Shown here: positions 25,425-34,908 of the stretch, piece after piece | How positions within the stretch are numbered: the stretch's first letter is position 1 | Layout of the letters: the number at the start of each line of letters is the position of its first letter | DNA from: Paenibacillus cymbidii | GTDB taxonomy: Bacteria; Bacillota; Bacilli; Paenibacillales; NBRC-103111 | NCBI RefSeq assembly: GCF_004764705.1 | Contig: NZ_SHLX01000004.1 | Location: 1 to 64,000, forward strand | Length of the DNA: 64,000 nt | Direction: 5' to 3' | Program-made: the position numbers and the translations under genes | Notes under the pieces: model-generated | Seen by the model: only the letters and a program-made list of their open reading frames with translations | Told to the model about the DNA's origin: nothing | The model's database searches: none

Positions 25425-26387
25425 ATGAAGAACAACGCCATGGCGACAACCGTTCTTCAAAGCACTCAGTCTGTCAAAAAACGCAGGCCGTGGGTTGCCG
25501 ACTTGATCATGGATCGATGGCTGTATTTGATGCTTGTTCCAGGTATCGTTTTTTTCATTTTGTTTAAATATGTACCCATGTTTGGTATCGCTATGGCGTT
25601 CCAAGATTATAGGCCGCATTTGGGGTTCTTAAACAGTCCATGGGTTGGGTCCAAGCATTTTGAACGTCTGTTTGCGGATCCGCAGTTTATGAATCTTCTG
25701 AAAAACACGTTGATTTTGGCCGTGTACGACATCGTCTTTTATTTCCCTATACCGATTTTATTGTCACTGCTTCTCAACGAGGTTCGTCTTCAATTGTTCA
25801 AGCGAACAATCCAAACGTTGGTCTATATTCCACACTTTATATCCTGGGTCGTTGTGGTCGCTATTTCTTATCTTTTCTTCACAACAGAAGGCGGGGTCGT
25901 GAATGATCTGATCGCCTCGATGGGAATGGAGAAGATCCCTTTTCTGCTGAGCGAGGAATGGTTCCGGCCTCTGTTTATGCTTCAGGCGATCTGGAAGGAC
26001 GCGGGTTGGGGTACGATCATCTTCCTTGCCGCTTTGGCGGGAGTCGATCCCCAGCTCTACGAGGCCTCCCGTATAGACGGAGCTAACCGTTGGCATCAGC
26101 TATGGCTGATTACTTTGCCCGCCATCCGCAGCACCATCGTGATCTTGTTTATCCTCCGTTTGGGCAATTTTTTGGATGTCGGCTTCGAGCATATCTTTCT
26201 GATGCTGAATCCGATGAACCGTGAGGTTGCGGAAGTGTTTGAAACCTACATTTACCGGGTCGGCTTGACACAAGCACAATTCAGCTATAGCACCGCTGTT
26301 GGTCTATTCAAATCATTGATCGGACTGGTTCTGGTACTCTCGGCCAACTGGGCGGTACGAAGGACGGGAGAGGAGGGAATCTGGTGA
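25425..26387 (+). CDS. CUT1 sugar ABC transporter permease (LplB-like), importer 2
   Basis: A 320-residue LplB-type permease with six predicted helices. It begins its conserved part with LMLVPGIVFFILFKYVPMFG, and has the EAA loop YEASRIDGANRWHQLWLITLP. The start follows AAAGGAGAAAATCAAAC. Its stop overlaps the GTG start of the partner permease. No ATPase gene is nearby. The importer is flanked by AraC regulator 2 and a sulfatase operon, so its ligand may be a sulfated or otherwise modified oligosaccharide (inference). Confidence 0.88.
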   Translation: MKNNAMATTVLQSTQSVKKRRPWVADLIMDRWLYLMLVPGIVFFILFKYVPMFGIAMAFQDYRPHLGFLNSPWVGSKHFERLFADPQFMNLLKNTLILAVYDIVFYFPIPILLSLLLNEVRLQLFKRTIQTLVYIPHFISWVVVVAISYLFFTTEGGVVNDLIASMGMEKIPFLLSEEWFRPLFMLQAIWKDAGWGTIIFLAALAGVDPQLYEASRIDGANRWHQLWLITLPAIRSTIVILFILRLGNFLDVGFEHIFLMLNPMNREVAEVFETYIYRVGLTQAQFSYSTAVGLFKSLIGLVLVLSANWAVRRTGEEGIW

Positions 26388-27256
26388 ATCACCGAGGCTT
26401 CGGGGAGCGTTTGTTTAACGTATTTAACGTCATTTTTTTGACCTTGATCGGCTTATCGGCGCTTCTTCCCTTTATTTACATTGTCTCCGCATCCTTCTCA
26501 TCGGAAGAAGTGGTGGCTAAGGGAACGTTCCTGCTTTTTCCGACTGATGTATCGCTGGTTGCATACAAGTATATTTTTTCGACCAATACACTCGTTCGCA
26601 GCATGATGATTTCGTTCTACGTGACCGTTGCAGGGACACTGATCAATCTGCTGCTCACCTCCTTGATGGCGTATCCGCTTGCTCATCATCGTCTGCGCGG
26701 AAGGCGAACCTTGCTTATTCTCGTGCTATTTACGATGTTGTTCACAGGCGGCTTGATTCCCACCTATATCGTTGTCAAGTCACTAGGTTTGATCAATTCC
26801 TTGTGGGCACTTATGATCCCGAATGCAATCAGTGCATTCAATCTGATTATTCTGAAAAACTTCTTTCAGCAAATTCCGGATGGACTACAGGAATCCGCCA
26901 AGATCGACGGCGCAAACGATTTGCGGATACTGCTCAGCATTGTGCTTCCCCTGTCCGCACCGGCTTTGGCTACTTTTGCCCTATTCTATGCGGTTGGGCA
27001 CTGGAACAGCTATTTCAACGCCATCATTTATTTGAACGATTCCGACAAATGGCCAATCCAAGTTATGCTGCGGCAGATTGTCATCTTGGCGCAATCCGGC
27101 TTCGCGGATTCAGCTTCTTTGGATGATACGATTCTCCCGGCGGAAACCGTGAAAATGGCAGTGATCACCTTTGCGACGGTACCGATCCTAATGGTGTATC
27201 CGTTCCTGCAAAAGCATTTTGCTAAGGGCGTTCTGTTGGGATCGGTAAAAGGCTAG
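26384..27256 (+). CDS. CUT1 sugar ABC transporter permease (LplC/YtcP-like), importer 2
   Basis: A 290-residue YtcP-type permease starting at GTG 26384, in a four-base overlap (GTGA) with the previous stop. It shows LPFIYIVSASFSS, FTGGLIPTYIVVKSLGL, the EAA loop LQESAKIDGANDLRI, and the C-terminal FAKGVLLGSVKG. It forms the channel with the LplB-like subunit. The binding protein follows 90 bases later. Confidence 0.88.
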   Translation: MNHRGFGERLFNVFNVIFLTLIGLSALLPFIYIVSASFSSEEVVAKGTFLLFPTDVSLVAYKYIFSTNTLVRSMMISFYVTVAGTLINLLLTSLMAYPLAHHRLRGRRTLLILVLFTMLFTGGLIPTYIVVKSLGLINSLWALMIPNAISAFNLIILKNFFQQIPDGLQESAKIDGANDLRILLSIVLPLSAPALATFALFYAVGHWNSYFNAIIYLNDSDKWPIQVMLRQIVILAQSGFADSASLDDTILPAETVKMAVITFATVPILMVYPFLQKHFAKGVLLGSVKG

Positions 27257-27346
27257 TCTTGAGGGGGGGACGAACTATTCGGCAGAGAGGGATGGCTATC
27301 TGGAAAACAGAAGGGACCGTTTTTAATACAAAGAGAGGGTGAGAAT

Positions 27347-28882
27347 ATGTCTAAAAAACAGAAAGTATTGACACCGGTTAAATGGATGGTAGTTGCTTCG
27401 ATGCTCTCCATGATCATTGCTTGCTCCACCGGCGGCAATGGCAGCGGTACGACGGTTTCGAAAACGGCGAATTCGGAAGGAAATGCAGTCAAGAAGGAGG
27501 AAAAACCCCTCGAAATCACTATGGCCGCGCTGGCTGCGCAAGAACCGCCCGCCGATGGTAATGAAATCGAAAAACGGATAGAGGAATTCACGAATACCAA
27601 ATTGTCCATTCAGTGGATTCCCTTGGCAGCTTATGCCGACAAAATCAATTTGATGATTGCATCCGGAGAGCTGCCTAAGGTCGTGAATGTAAGCTATACT
27701 CCCACGATTCAAAGTGCCATGAAATCCGGTATGTTTTGGGAAATCGGTCCGCATTTGTCCAAATTCAAAAACTTATCCACGTTCAGTAAAGTGTATTATG
27801 ATTATACTGAAATTGACGGAAAAGTCTATGGAATTCCATCTTCACGGCCGATCACCAGACAATCGCTCATTTACCGCAGCGATTGGCTTAAGAATGCAGG
27901 TTTGAAGGAGCCGAAAAACTTAGAGGAGCTCTATCAAGTTTTAAAGGCGTTTACACAAAATGATCCGGACAAAAATGGCGTTAACGATACGGTTGGCCTT
28001 GCCCTGGAAGGCTTAGGCAAGCTTAACAACATCGTTGTTATGCATGGAGGCCCTAACAGATGGACGATCGAAAACGGAAAACTGGTTCCCGATTTTGAGA
28101 CCAAAGCGTACATGGATGTATTGAAATTCATGAAACGCCTGTACGACGAAAAATTGATGAACCAGGATTTTGCGATTGCCACGAGAGCTCAAACGCAAGG
28201 CTCATTTACTACAGGCAAGGCGGGCATGGTTCAAGCCGTTTCCGGCAACGCTTATAACTTATATGCACTTCTGGTTAAACCGGTACCACAAGCGGAAGTG
28301 GATTTTTTCACAGCGTTTACGGAGCCGAAGGGCAAAAAAGTGGTTGGTGAGATCAATACGGAAACCTTGACACTTATTCCTAAATCATCCGTGAAAACAG
28401 AGGAAGAGCTACTGCGCATTCTCGCCTTCTTCGACAAACTTGCGGAACCGGAAATGGCGACCTTGCTGGCGAGAGGGATCGAAGGAAAGCACTACAAAGT
28501 TGAAGACGGCAAAGCGCTCACCACCGACGGCGCATTATTCCTTAAGGAAGTATCCGATTTACGCAACCAGCTTCTGAAAACCTGGATATTTTACAACACA
28601 ATGCCGCCCAAGCAGCATGCTCTATTGGATAAATCGGATCGCAGCGACCAAGATGATGAAAAATACGGTGTTTATGATGCGTCCAAGGTTTTGACCTCTG
28701 CAACCTACATGGAACGCGGTAAGGAACTGGAACAAATCATCACGGATGCGGCCACCCAATTTATTATGGGCAAATTTGACGAAGCCGGTTTCACGAAGGA
28801 AATCGAGAAATGGCACAGAACCGGTGGAGACAAAATGATGGGAGAATTTATTGCCGATTACAATAAAAAGAACAAGAAATAA
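27347..28882 (+). CDS. Extracellular sugar-binding lipoprotein, importer 2
   Basis: A 511-residue solute-binding protein. The signal segment MVVASMLSMIIAC gives a lipobox with Cys26, followed by a Gly/Ser linker. The mature part shows the class's YGIPSSRPITRQSLIYRSDWL and ASGELPKVVNVSYTP. The ribosome site is AGAGAGGGTGAG. It completes importer 2 and is followed by a hairpin that separates it from the sulfatase run. Confidence 0.88.
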   Translation: MSKKQKVLTPVKWMVVASMLSMIIACSTGGNGSGTTVSKTANSEGNAVKKEEKPLEITMAALAAQEPPADGNEIEKRIEEFTNTKLSIQWIPLAAYADKINLMIASGELPKVVNVSYTPTIQSAMKSGMFWEIGPHLSKFKNLSTFSKVYYDYTEIDGKVYGIPSSRPITRQSLIYRSDWLKNAGLKEPKNLEELYQVLKAFTQNDPDKNGVNDTVGLALEGLGKLNNIVVMHGGPNRWTIENGKLVPDFETKAYMDVLKFMKRLYDEKLMNQDFAIATRAQTQGSFTTGKAGMVQAVSGNAYNLYALLVKPVPQAEVDFFTAFTEPKGKKVVGEINTETLTLIPKSSVKTEEELLRILAFFDKLAEPEMATLLARGIEGKHYKVEDGKALTTDGALFLKEVSDLRNQLLKTWIFYNTMPPKQHALLDKSDRSDQDDEKYGVYDASKVLTSATYMERGKELEQIITDAATQFIMGKFDEAGFTKEIEKWHRTGGDKMMGEFIADYNKKNKK

Positions 28883-28896
28883 TTTCCGTTCATTGT

Positions 28897-28934
28897 GGAA
28901 AGCCGCATCTCCGTCCGGTGCGGTTTTCCCAACA
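28897..28934 (+). terminator. Terminator-like hairpin after binding protein 2
   Basis: GGAAAGCCGCATC (about 28898-28910) pairs with GGTGCGGTTTTCC (28917-28929) with two G-T pairs. The T tract lies in the stem rather than after it, so termination may be partial. Confidence 0.6.
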
Positions 28935-28975
28935 GTTTAAGACAATCAAAAGAGAAAAAATATGGCGTGAGGTGA

Positions 28976-30448
28976 ATGCCTTTGAAAAACCAATCCCGAC
29001 CTAACATCTTGATATTTATGCCGGATCAAATGCAGGCACAAATCACATTTCCCGGTCACCCGTGTAAAACTCCGAACATGGATAAAATCAGTGAAAACGG
29101 TGTCAGTTTTCACTTCGCCTATCCGCCTATGGCACATTGCTGTCCGGCAAGGGCTTCATTCATGACAGGTCTTTATCCTTCGCAGCATGGGATATACAAC
29201 AACGTTTCCAATGATCAGGCGATTCATAGCCAGTTAAACCCCGGTACCGAAACGTTTTCCGAGAAGCTGGCGGAGAGCGGTTATCAATTGTACTATGCCG
29301 GAAAGTGGCATGTTTCGACCGCAGAAACGCCGCAATCCAGAGGGTGGACGGAATTATACCTGAAGGAGCAGGCATTGGATCAGGGAAAACGCAGAAAAGC
29401 ATACCGGGAAATGAGATGCGAAAGCGGGAAAAGAAGCCGTAAACGCGGGGAAATCTTGCGTCCCGGATGGGGAGGCTATACACTTTACGGCACTTCGGAC
29501 AAATCCTACACCGAATTAAGCGACTATGTATGTGTGCAGAAAGCCATTTCGCAATTGGATCGGTTGCAGGATAGTGAAGAGCCTTGGTGCATGTATATCG
29601 GGCCGAACGGTCCGCATGATCCTTTTGTTATTCCGGAAAGGTACGCCACGATGTATGATCCCGATCAAATCGAACTACCGCCCAATTACGATGACGATCT
29701 GCAGGATAAACCCCGCATCTATCAACGCATGCGCAAGGTGTTCAGCCAACTTAGCGAACAAGAAGTGAAAGAATCCATCGCGCATTATTGGGGCTATTGT
29801 ACGCTGATTGACGATTTATTCGGGGAAGTCCTGCATGCTTTGGAGCGTAACGGCCAGATGGAGAATACGCTCATTATCGTCGTTTCCGATCATGGCGAAC
29901 ATGTGGGGGCACATGGTTTGTACTGCAAAGGAATCAGTATGTTCGATGAAGGGTATCGCGTACCTCTGATTATGAGTTCTCCCAAGCTGGTCAACAACCC
30001 GGGGAGAGTCGTCGAACAATTTGTGACACTCATGGATATCGCTCCTACATTGATCGAATTTGCCGGAGCGGAACCGCTGGGCAAAATGAGCGGGCGCAGC
30101 CTGGTTCCATTTCTGTCAGGTGAAACGCCGGATAACTGGCGGGACAGCATATACGCCCAATGCAACGGGACGGAATTGTATTATACAAGCCGGATGGTCA
30201 AGACGAAGCAATATAAGTTCGTCTATAATCCTACCGACTTCGACGAGCTGTATGACCTGGAAGCGGATCCATATGAAATGCGCAACATTGCGGACCGTCC
30301 GGAATCGAAAGTTCTTGTGAAGGAAATGTACAGCAAGATGTGGGAGCATGCCTTTCAATCCGAGGATATGAATATGGTGCAATATATTCCGGTTACTACA
30401 GGAGAGTATGGCCCGGCAATAGTCAACGAGGAGAGCATGATGAGATGA
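28976..30448 (+). CDS. Sulfatase (S1 family, formylglycine type)
   Basis: A 490-residue type I sulfatase. Metal-binding residues are seen in NILIFMPDQM, and CCPARASFMTG (Cys55-Arg59) fits CxPxRxxxxTG, in which Cys55 would be converted to formylglycine. GKWHVS and VSDHGEHVGAHGL carry further conserved active-site residues. There is no signal peptide, so it acts inside the cell, presumably on imported sulfated sugars. No maturase (anSME or FGE) is encoded in the window. The ATG at 28976 follows GTGAGGTG. Its stop overlaps the dehydrogenase start, the first coupling in a seven-gene run. Confidence 0.9.
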   Translation: MPLKNQSRPNILIFMPDQMQAQITFPGHPCKTPNMDKISENGVSFHFAYPPMAHCCPARASFMTGLYPSQHGIYNNVSNDQAIHSQLNPGTETFSEKLAESGYQLYYAGKWHVSTAETPQSRGWTELYLKEQALDQGKRRKAYREMRCESGKRSRKRGEILRPGWGGYTLYGTSDKSYTELSDYVCVQKAISQLDRLQDSEEPWCMYIGPNGPHDPFVIPERYATMYDPDQIELPPNYDDDLQDKPRIYQRMRKVFSQLSEQEVKESIAHYWGYCTLIDDLFGEVLHALERNGQMENTLIIVVSDHGEHVGAHGLYCKGISMFDEGYRVPLIMSSPKLVNNPGRVVEQFVTLMDIAPTLIEFAGAEPLGKMSGRSLVPFLSGETPDNWRDSIYAQCNGTELYYTSRMVKTKQYKFVYNPTDFDELYDLEADPYEMRNIADRPESKVLVKEMYSKMWEHAFQSEDMNMVQYIPVTTGEYGPAIVNEESMMR

Positions 30449-31413
30449 CCAAATATACGGTAGCGGTGACCGACTATGGCTTCCCTGATTTGCATCAGGA
30501 AGAAGAAGTTTTACTCCCCATGGGCTTTGAATTTGTAACGGGACAATGCAAAACGCCGGATGAAGTGATGCAATTGACTAGACATGCGGATGCGATTTTA
30601 ATCGAAAGAGCACCGATAACCAAAGAAGTCATCGATAACTTGCAGCGTTGCAAAATCATCGTCAGGTATGGCGTCGGTGTCGATAGCGTTGATATACAAG
30701 CTGCGAAAGCCAGGCATATTCCTGTTGTCAACGTGCCGGACTATGGGACGGGGGAAGTCGCCGATCATGCGATGTCGCTCTTGCTCTCAAGCGTTCGGAA
30801 AATCCCGCAAATTGTTTCCCAGGTGCGCCAGGGGGTTTGGCAAACGACGCCGTGTCGACCGATTATGGGCCTGGAAGGGAAAACGCTCGGAATAGCCGGC
30901 TTCGGCAATATCGGAAAAGATGTGGCAAGGAGAGCCCAAAGCTTCGGAATCCACACGATCGCTTACGATCCATATGTGCCGGAGCACGTTTGTAACGAAT
31001 GGAAAACGCAAAAGGTCGATTGGCATTCTTTACTGGAAAGAAGCGACATGATTTCGGTCCATCTTCCCTTAACTCCAGAGACCAAACATCTGTTTCACGA
31101 TGAAGCCTTTGCGCGAATGAAATCAACCGCCTACCTTGTTAACACGTCAAGGGGTGGAGTGATCAAAACCGAAAGTTTAATTGATGCGCTTACAACGGGA
31201 AAAATCGCGGGCGCGGCGTTGGATGTATTGGAAGAGCAACCGATCCCGATGAGCAGCCCGCTTCTTCAATTCGACAACTGTTTCATAACCAGCCACTGCG
31301 CCTGGTATTCGGAAAGCTCATTAAACCGATTACAGCGGCATGCAGCTCTGGAAATTAAACGTATATTCAGCGGCGAGCGTCCCAAGCATGTCGTGAATGG
31401 CGTAGAGGTGTAG
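30445..31413 (+). CDS. D-2-hydroxyacid dehydrogenase (CtBP-like)
   Basis: A 322-residue NAD-dependent 2-hydroxyacid dehydrogenase of the C-terminal-binding-protein/phosphoglycerate dehydrogenase type. The nucleotide loop is GFGNIGKDVARR. The catalytic Arg lies in NTSRGGVI, Glu in LEEQP and His in TSHCAWYSESS. VRYGVGVDSVDIQAA and VPDYGTGEVADHAMSLLL are typical. The ATG at 30445 overlaps the sulfatase stop (ATGA). It probably reduces or oxidises a sugar-derived 2-keto/2-hydroxy acid. The zinc dehydrogenase follows after 6 bases. Confidence 0.87.
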   Translation: MTKYTVAVTDYGFPDLHQEEEVLLPMGFEFVTGQCKTPDEVMQLTRHADAILIERAPITKEVIDNLQRCKIIVRYGVGVDSVDIQAAKARHIPVVNVPDYGTGEVADHAMSLLLSSVRKIPQIVSQVRQGVWQTTPCRPIMGLEGKTLGIAGFGNIGKDVARRAQSFGIHTIAYDPYVPEHVCNEWKTQKVDWHSLLERSDMISVHLPLTPETKHLFHDEAFARMKSTAYLVNTSRGGVIKTESLIDALTTGKIAGAALDVLEEQPIPMSSPLLQFDNCFITSHCAWYSESSLNRLQRHAALEIKRIFSGERPKHVVNGVEV

Positions 31414-31419
31414 GAATCA

Positions 31420-32430
31420 ATGAAAACGCTGGTTTATCACGGACCTCGGCAAATACGCGTCGAGGAACAAGAGATGCCGAAGGCGGGCCCGAACGAAGCC
31501 CTGATTAAAGTGGAATCCGTAGGCATTTGCGGGAGCGAATTGGAGGGGTATTTGGGTCATAGCAGTGTGAGGATTGCCCCGCTCGTCATGGGACATGAAT
31601 GCTGCGGAACGATCGTTGAAATCGCCTTGCAATCCTGCCAAAAATCGGAATGGTCTGCAGGGGACAAGGTCGTTGTGAATCCGCTTATCACTTGCAGGAG
31701 CTGCGATCGTTGCAGGCGGGGGAAAAAACATCTTTGTCGCAAGCGCGAGTTGATCGGCATTCATCGGTCCGGTGCCTTTGCAGAGTATGTAGCTGTACCT
31801 GCGACCAATTTGTATCCCGTTCCCAAGGAAATGAACGCATCGTTAGCTTCTTTGGCCGAGCCGTTAGCGGTTTGTATCCATGCCGTCAAGAGGGGGCTTG
31901 AGCCATTCGAAGATGTTCTCATATTTGGCGCCGGAGCCATCGGGCTGCTCACATTGCAAATCGCGAAGATAATGGGAGCGAGGCGCGTTCTGGTCGTGGA
32001 GAAGCAAGAGGCGCGCATGCACCATGCCAAGGCGCTGGGGGCGGACGTTGTCATGTCGGAACAATTAGGATACAGGGCGAATGACTATTTTTCGCAAGGA
32101 ATCGATACGATCATTGATTGTGTCGGCATTACGGCCACTCGAAAACAAGCGCTGCAAATGATTAATTCCGGCGGAAAAATCATTATGATCGGCTTGGGGC
32201 ATGAGGAATCGCAGGTCCAGATGAGCCGACTTGTACGGCAAGAGGTATCCATCATCGGTTCTTATGCGTATTCCGATGCGGATTTTGAACAAGCGGTTCA
32301 GCTGTTGGCCGGCGGTCAGATCAGGATGGAACCGTGGACGGCCACCCACAGCTTGACGGAAGGACCCGCCTCTTTTCAAAGTTTAACGGAAGGGGAATCC
32401 ATTTTCAGCAAAATTATTCTGAATCCGTAA
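31420..32430 (+). CDS. Zinc-dependent medium-chain alcohol/polyol dehydrogenase
   Basis: A 336-residue MDR-family dehydrogenase similar to sorbitol or galactitol-1-phosphate dehydrogenases. Catalytic zinc ligands are Cys37 (GICGSELEGY) and His59-Glu60 (MGHECCG). The structural zinc ligands are Cys92, Cys95, Cys98 and Cys106. The Rossmann loop is FGAGAIGLLT. It probably oxidises a secondary hydroxyl of a sugar or polyol to a ketose-type product, which would suit the DhaK/DhaL kinase pair at the end of this run. Confidence 0.88.
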   Translation: MKTLVYHGPRQIRVEEQEMPKAGPNEALIKVESVGICGSELEGYLGHSSVRIAPLVMGHECCGTIVEIALQSCQKSEWSAGDKVVVNPLITCRSCDRCRRGKKHLCRKRELIGIHRSGAFAEYVAVPATNLYPVPKEMNASLASLAEPLAVCIHAVKRGLEPFEDVLIFGAGAIGLLTLQIAKIMGARRVLVVEKQEARMHHAKALGADVVMSEQLGYRANDYFSQGIDTIIDCVGITATRKQALQMINSGGKIIMIGLGHEESQVQMSRLVRQEVSIIGSYAYSDADFEQAVQLLAGGQIRMEPWTATHSLTEGPASFQSLTEGESIFSKIILNP

Positions 32431-32467
32431 ACGTTCTCATAATTGGTTTCAGAAGGAGCCTCTGAAT

Positions 32468-32746
32468 ATGAAATATTTTGTCGTTACGTTGCCATTGATT
32501 AATAAAGAGATAAACCAAAAAGTTAGATCGGATCATTTAGCGTATATGGTGGCTCTGGAGGAGAAGAGCAAAATATTTGCTAAAGGCCGGTTTGTTGACG
32601 GATCGGGCGGAATGGTTATTTACCGGGCGGAGACGATAGAGGAAGCCGAAGAGCTTGCAATCAATGATCCATATGTTATTCACGGCGCACGGTCGTGTGA
32701 TATCCGCGAGTGGTTTATTGTGGAAAAAGGGCGAGAGTATGAATGA
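32468..32746 (+). CDS. YciI family protein
   Basis: A 92-residue ferredoxin-like-fold protein of the YciI family with the conserved RSDHLAYM His and the C-terminal DPYVIHGARSCDIREWFIV segment. YciI-like proteins occur as small catalytic or auxiliary proteins in catabolic operons, and their reaction is often undefined. The start follows AGAAGGAGCC. It sits between the zinc dehydrogenase and the nucleoside hydrolase. Confidence 0.85.
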   Translation: MKYFVVTLPLINKEINQKVRSDHLAYMVALEEKSKIFAKGRFVDGSGGMVIYRAETIEEAEELAINDPYVIHGARSCDIREWFIVEKGREYE

Positions 32747-32803
32747 GGGGCAGCCGACAAGTATGGAATGAAATGCCTCACATAAGAAGGAGTTGTTAAA
32801 GAG

Positions 32804-33805
32804 ATGTCTGCGAACAGAATCATCATAGATACGGATATTGGAACCGGGACGGTTCTCGGGGGGGATCCGGACGATGCCATAGCCTTGGCGCTCGCCATGA
32901 ATTCACCGGAAATCAAGCTGGAAGGCGTAACAACGGTTTACAGAGATGCGCTTCCACGTGCCCGTTTTGCAAAAAACATTCTGAAACTGGGAGGAAGGGA
33001 TGACGTCGACGTTTATCCCGGATTAAGCGAAACGATGCTGCGCAATCGTCCTGGCGGGCATACCATTGACGGATTGCCTTGGGAGGCCGGTCGCGAGGAT
33101 GAAGGTGTTGACATCGGAAGTGAATGGAAAGGGCATGCGGTTGACTTCATGATCAAGACCATTATGAACAATCCCGGGGAAATCACACTGGTGGCTCTCG
33201 GTCCGCTGACCAATGTTGCCGTGGCCATGGTCCGGGAGCCGCGGATCATCAAAAATGTCAAGGAAATTATCCTGATGGGGGGAGCTCACCGACTGGGGGG
33301 CAACGGAGCGGGGCTTAGACCTGCCGAAGCTAACGTAAAGCGCGATCCCGAAGCGGCCTCCGTCGTGTTTTCATCCCAAGCACCGATTGTGATGGTTGGA
33401 TTAGACGTTACGATGAAAGTAGGATTCACGCAAAATGAATGCGACCTGTTGCGAAAATCAGGAAATCCGCTGAACGAAATGCTGGCGAACATGGTAGAAC
33501 AATGGTTTGAAGTGATTCGCACCAAGAGACCGGATATCCGTCAAACCGGCAATGATAAAACACATATGCAAGATCCATTAGCCGTCTCCTTATTGTTGAA
33601 CCGTTCGTTGGTTACCACACGAAAAATGAAAGTAACGGTCGAGTATGATCACCGTGCAGGTACCGGCCAAACCGTTGCAATAGCTCCGGAAGAGAGCATA
33701 TGGCTTGACTTGGGAAATACTCGCGGAAATGTCGAGGCCTGCATGGATGTTGACAGCGAGGCTTTTCGTGAGCTGCTGCTGGAAAAGTTGATTTGCAAAA
33801 TTTAG
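32804..33805 (+). CDS. Nucleoside hydrolase-like protein with altered metal loop
   Basis: A 333-residue member of the inosine-uridine nucleoside N-ribohydrolase family, which cleaves N-ribosidic bonds using Ca2+. The usual DTDxxxDDA loop is stretched: DTDIG at 9-13 is followed by TGTVLGGDP before DDA at 23-25. GPLTNVAVAM, LMGGA and the ANVKRDPEAA segment are conserved. The late His-Asp pair reads HMQDPLAV, so His is displaced. It is therefore not certain that it hydrolyses nucleosides. It may act on another glycoside in this operon. The ribosome site is AGAAGGAG. Confidence 0.8.
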   Translation: MSANRIIIDTDIGTGTVLGGDPDDAIALALAMNSPEIKLEGVTTVYRDALPRARFAKNILKLGGRDDVDVYPGLSETMLRNRPGGHTIDGLPWEAGREDEGVDIGSEWKGHAVDFMIKTIMNNPGEITLVALGPLTNVAVAMVREPRIIKNVKEIILMGGAHRLGGNGAGLRPAEANVKRDPEAASVVFSSQAPIVMVGLDVTMKVGFTQNECDLLRKSGNPLNEMLANMVEQWFEVIRTKRPDIRQTGNDKTHMQDPLAVSLLLNRSLVTTRKMKVTVEYDHRAGTGQTVAIAPEESIWLDLGNTRGNVEACMDVDSEAFRELLLEKLICKI

Positions 33806-33871
33806 CCTGGAGGACGGAAACGAGTTCGCTCATGGCAAGTATACCGAAAGCTAAGAGGTGACTTATTTATC

Positions 33872-34879
33872 ATGATGATGAAAAAATTTATCAATCATCC
33901 TGAGAACGTTGTTGACGATATGCTGAGAGGATTGCTGCTCGCCCATTCCGATCAACTTAGGAGCGTGAGAAGCGATAATCGTGCGCTGGTCAGAGCGGAT
34001 GCGCCTGTTTATGGGAAGGTTGCCATTGCTACCGGTGGCGGATCCGGGCATCTTCCGTTATTTTTAGGATACGTTGGAAAAGGGATGCTTGACGGTGTCG
34101 CTGTGGGTGATATTTTTGCTTCGCCCAGTTCGCGGCAGATGCTTGATGTAACGCGGGCAATTCATGGAGGGAAAGGAGTTCTTTATCTATATGGCAATTA
34201 TGGCGGAGATGTAATGAACTTTGATACCTCTGCAGAACTTGCGGATTTGGACAATATTCGTGTGGAGACGGTAGTCGCGACTGATGACGTGGCCTCGATG
34301 CCCAAAGGGTATGAACAACAGCGCCGCGGCGTCGCCGGGCTCTTCTATCTCTATAAACTGGCTGCGGCAAAAGCCGAGACTGGTGCAGATCTGGAGGAAG
34401 TGAAAAGAATTGCGGAAAAAGCGAATTCAAGAGTACGAACAATGGGTGTAGCTCTTAGTCCATGCATTCTGCCTGCGGTAGGACATCCGACATTTCAGTT
34501 GGGAGAGGGCGAGATGGAAGTCGGTATGGGGATTCATGGTGAGCCAGGAATTCAGAGGGGAAGCATCCAAACGGCTGATGAAGTCGCCGCAACGATCGTA
34601 TCCGCCATTCTTGAGGATATGCCCATTGAGAAAGGGGAAAAAGTATCCGTCTTGATCAATGGGTTAGGAGCAACGCCGTTAGAGGAATTATATATTGTTT
34701 ACCAGGCTGTCCATAACTTGCTTGCAGATCGGGGGATTGACATTGACAGCCGCTATATCGGTGAATTCGCAACGTCATTAGAGATGGCAGGTCTTTCTGT
34801 TTCCATTCTATATCTGGACGACGAGTTAGGGAGGTTAATGGAAGCGCCGTTCGTTACGCCTTTTCGCATTCAAAATTAA
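33872..34879 (+). CDS. Dihydroxyacetone kinase subunit DhaK-like
   Basis: A 335-residue DhaK-type subunit that binds a short ketose covalently. It shows GGGSGHLP (55-62), YGNYGGDVMNF (Asp113) and the substrate-binding histidine His222 in GMGIHGEPG. DhaL follows 29 bases after the stop. No DhaM (the PEP-phosphotransferase partner) is present. The pair may therefore use ATP, like the two-subunit sugar kinases of the erythrulose kinase type. The substrate may be dihydroxyacetone, erythrulose or another ketose made by the dehydrogenases upstream. Confidence 0.88.
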   Translation: MMMKKFINHPENVVDDMLRGLLLAHSDQLRSVRSDNRALVRADAPVYGKVAIATGGGSGHLPLFLGYVGKGMLDGVAVGDIFASPSSRQMLDVTRAIHGGKGVLYLYGNYGGDVMNFDTSAELADLDNIRVETVVATDDVASMPKGYEQQRRGVAGLFYLYKLAAAKAETGADLEEVKRIAEKANSRVRTMGVALSPCILPAVGHPTFQLGEGEMEVGMGIHGEPGIQRGSIQTADEVAATIVSAILEDMPIEKGEKVSVLINGLGATPLEELYIVYQAVHNLLADRGIDIDSRYIGEFATSLEMAGLSVSILYLDDELGRLMEAPFVTPFRIQN

Positions 34880-34908
34880 GGTTCGCACATCCCGGGAAGG
34901 TGATTTCT

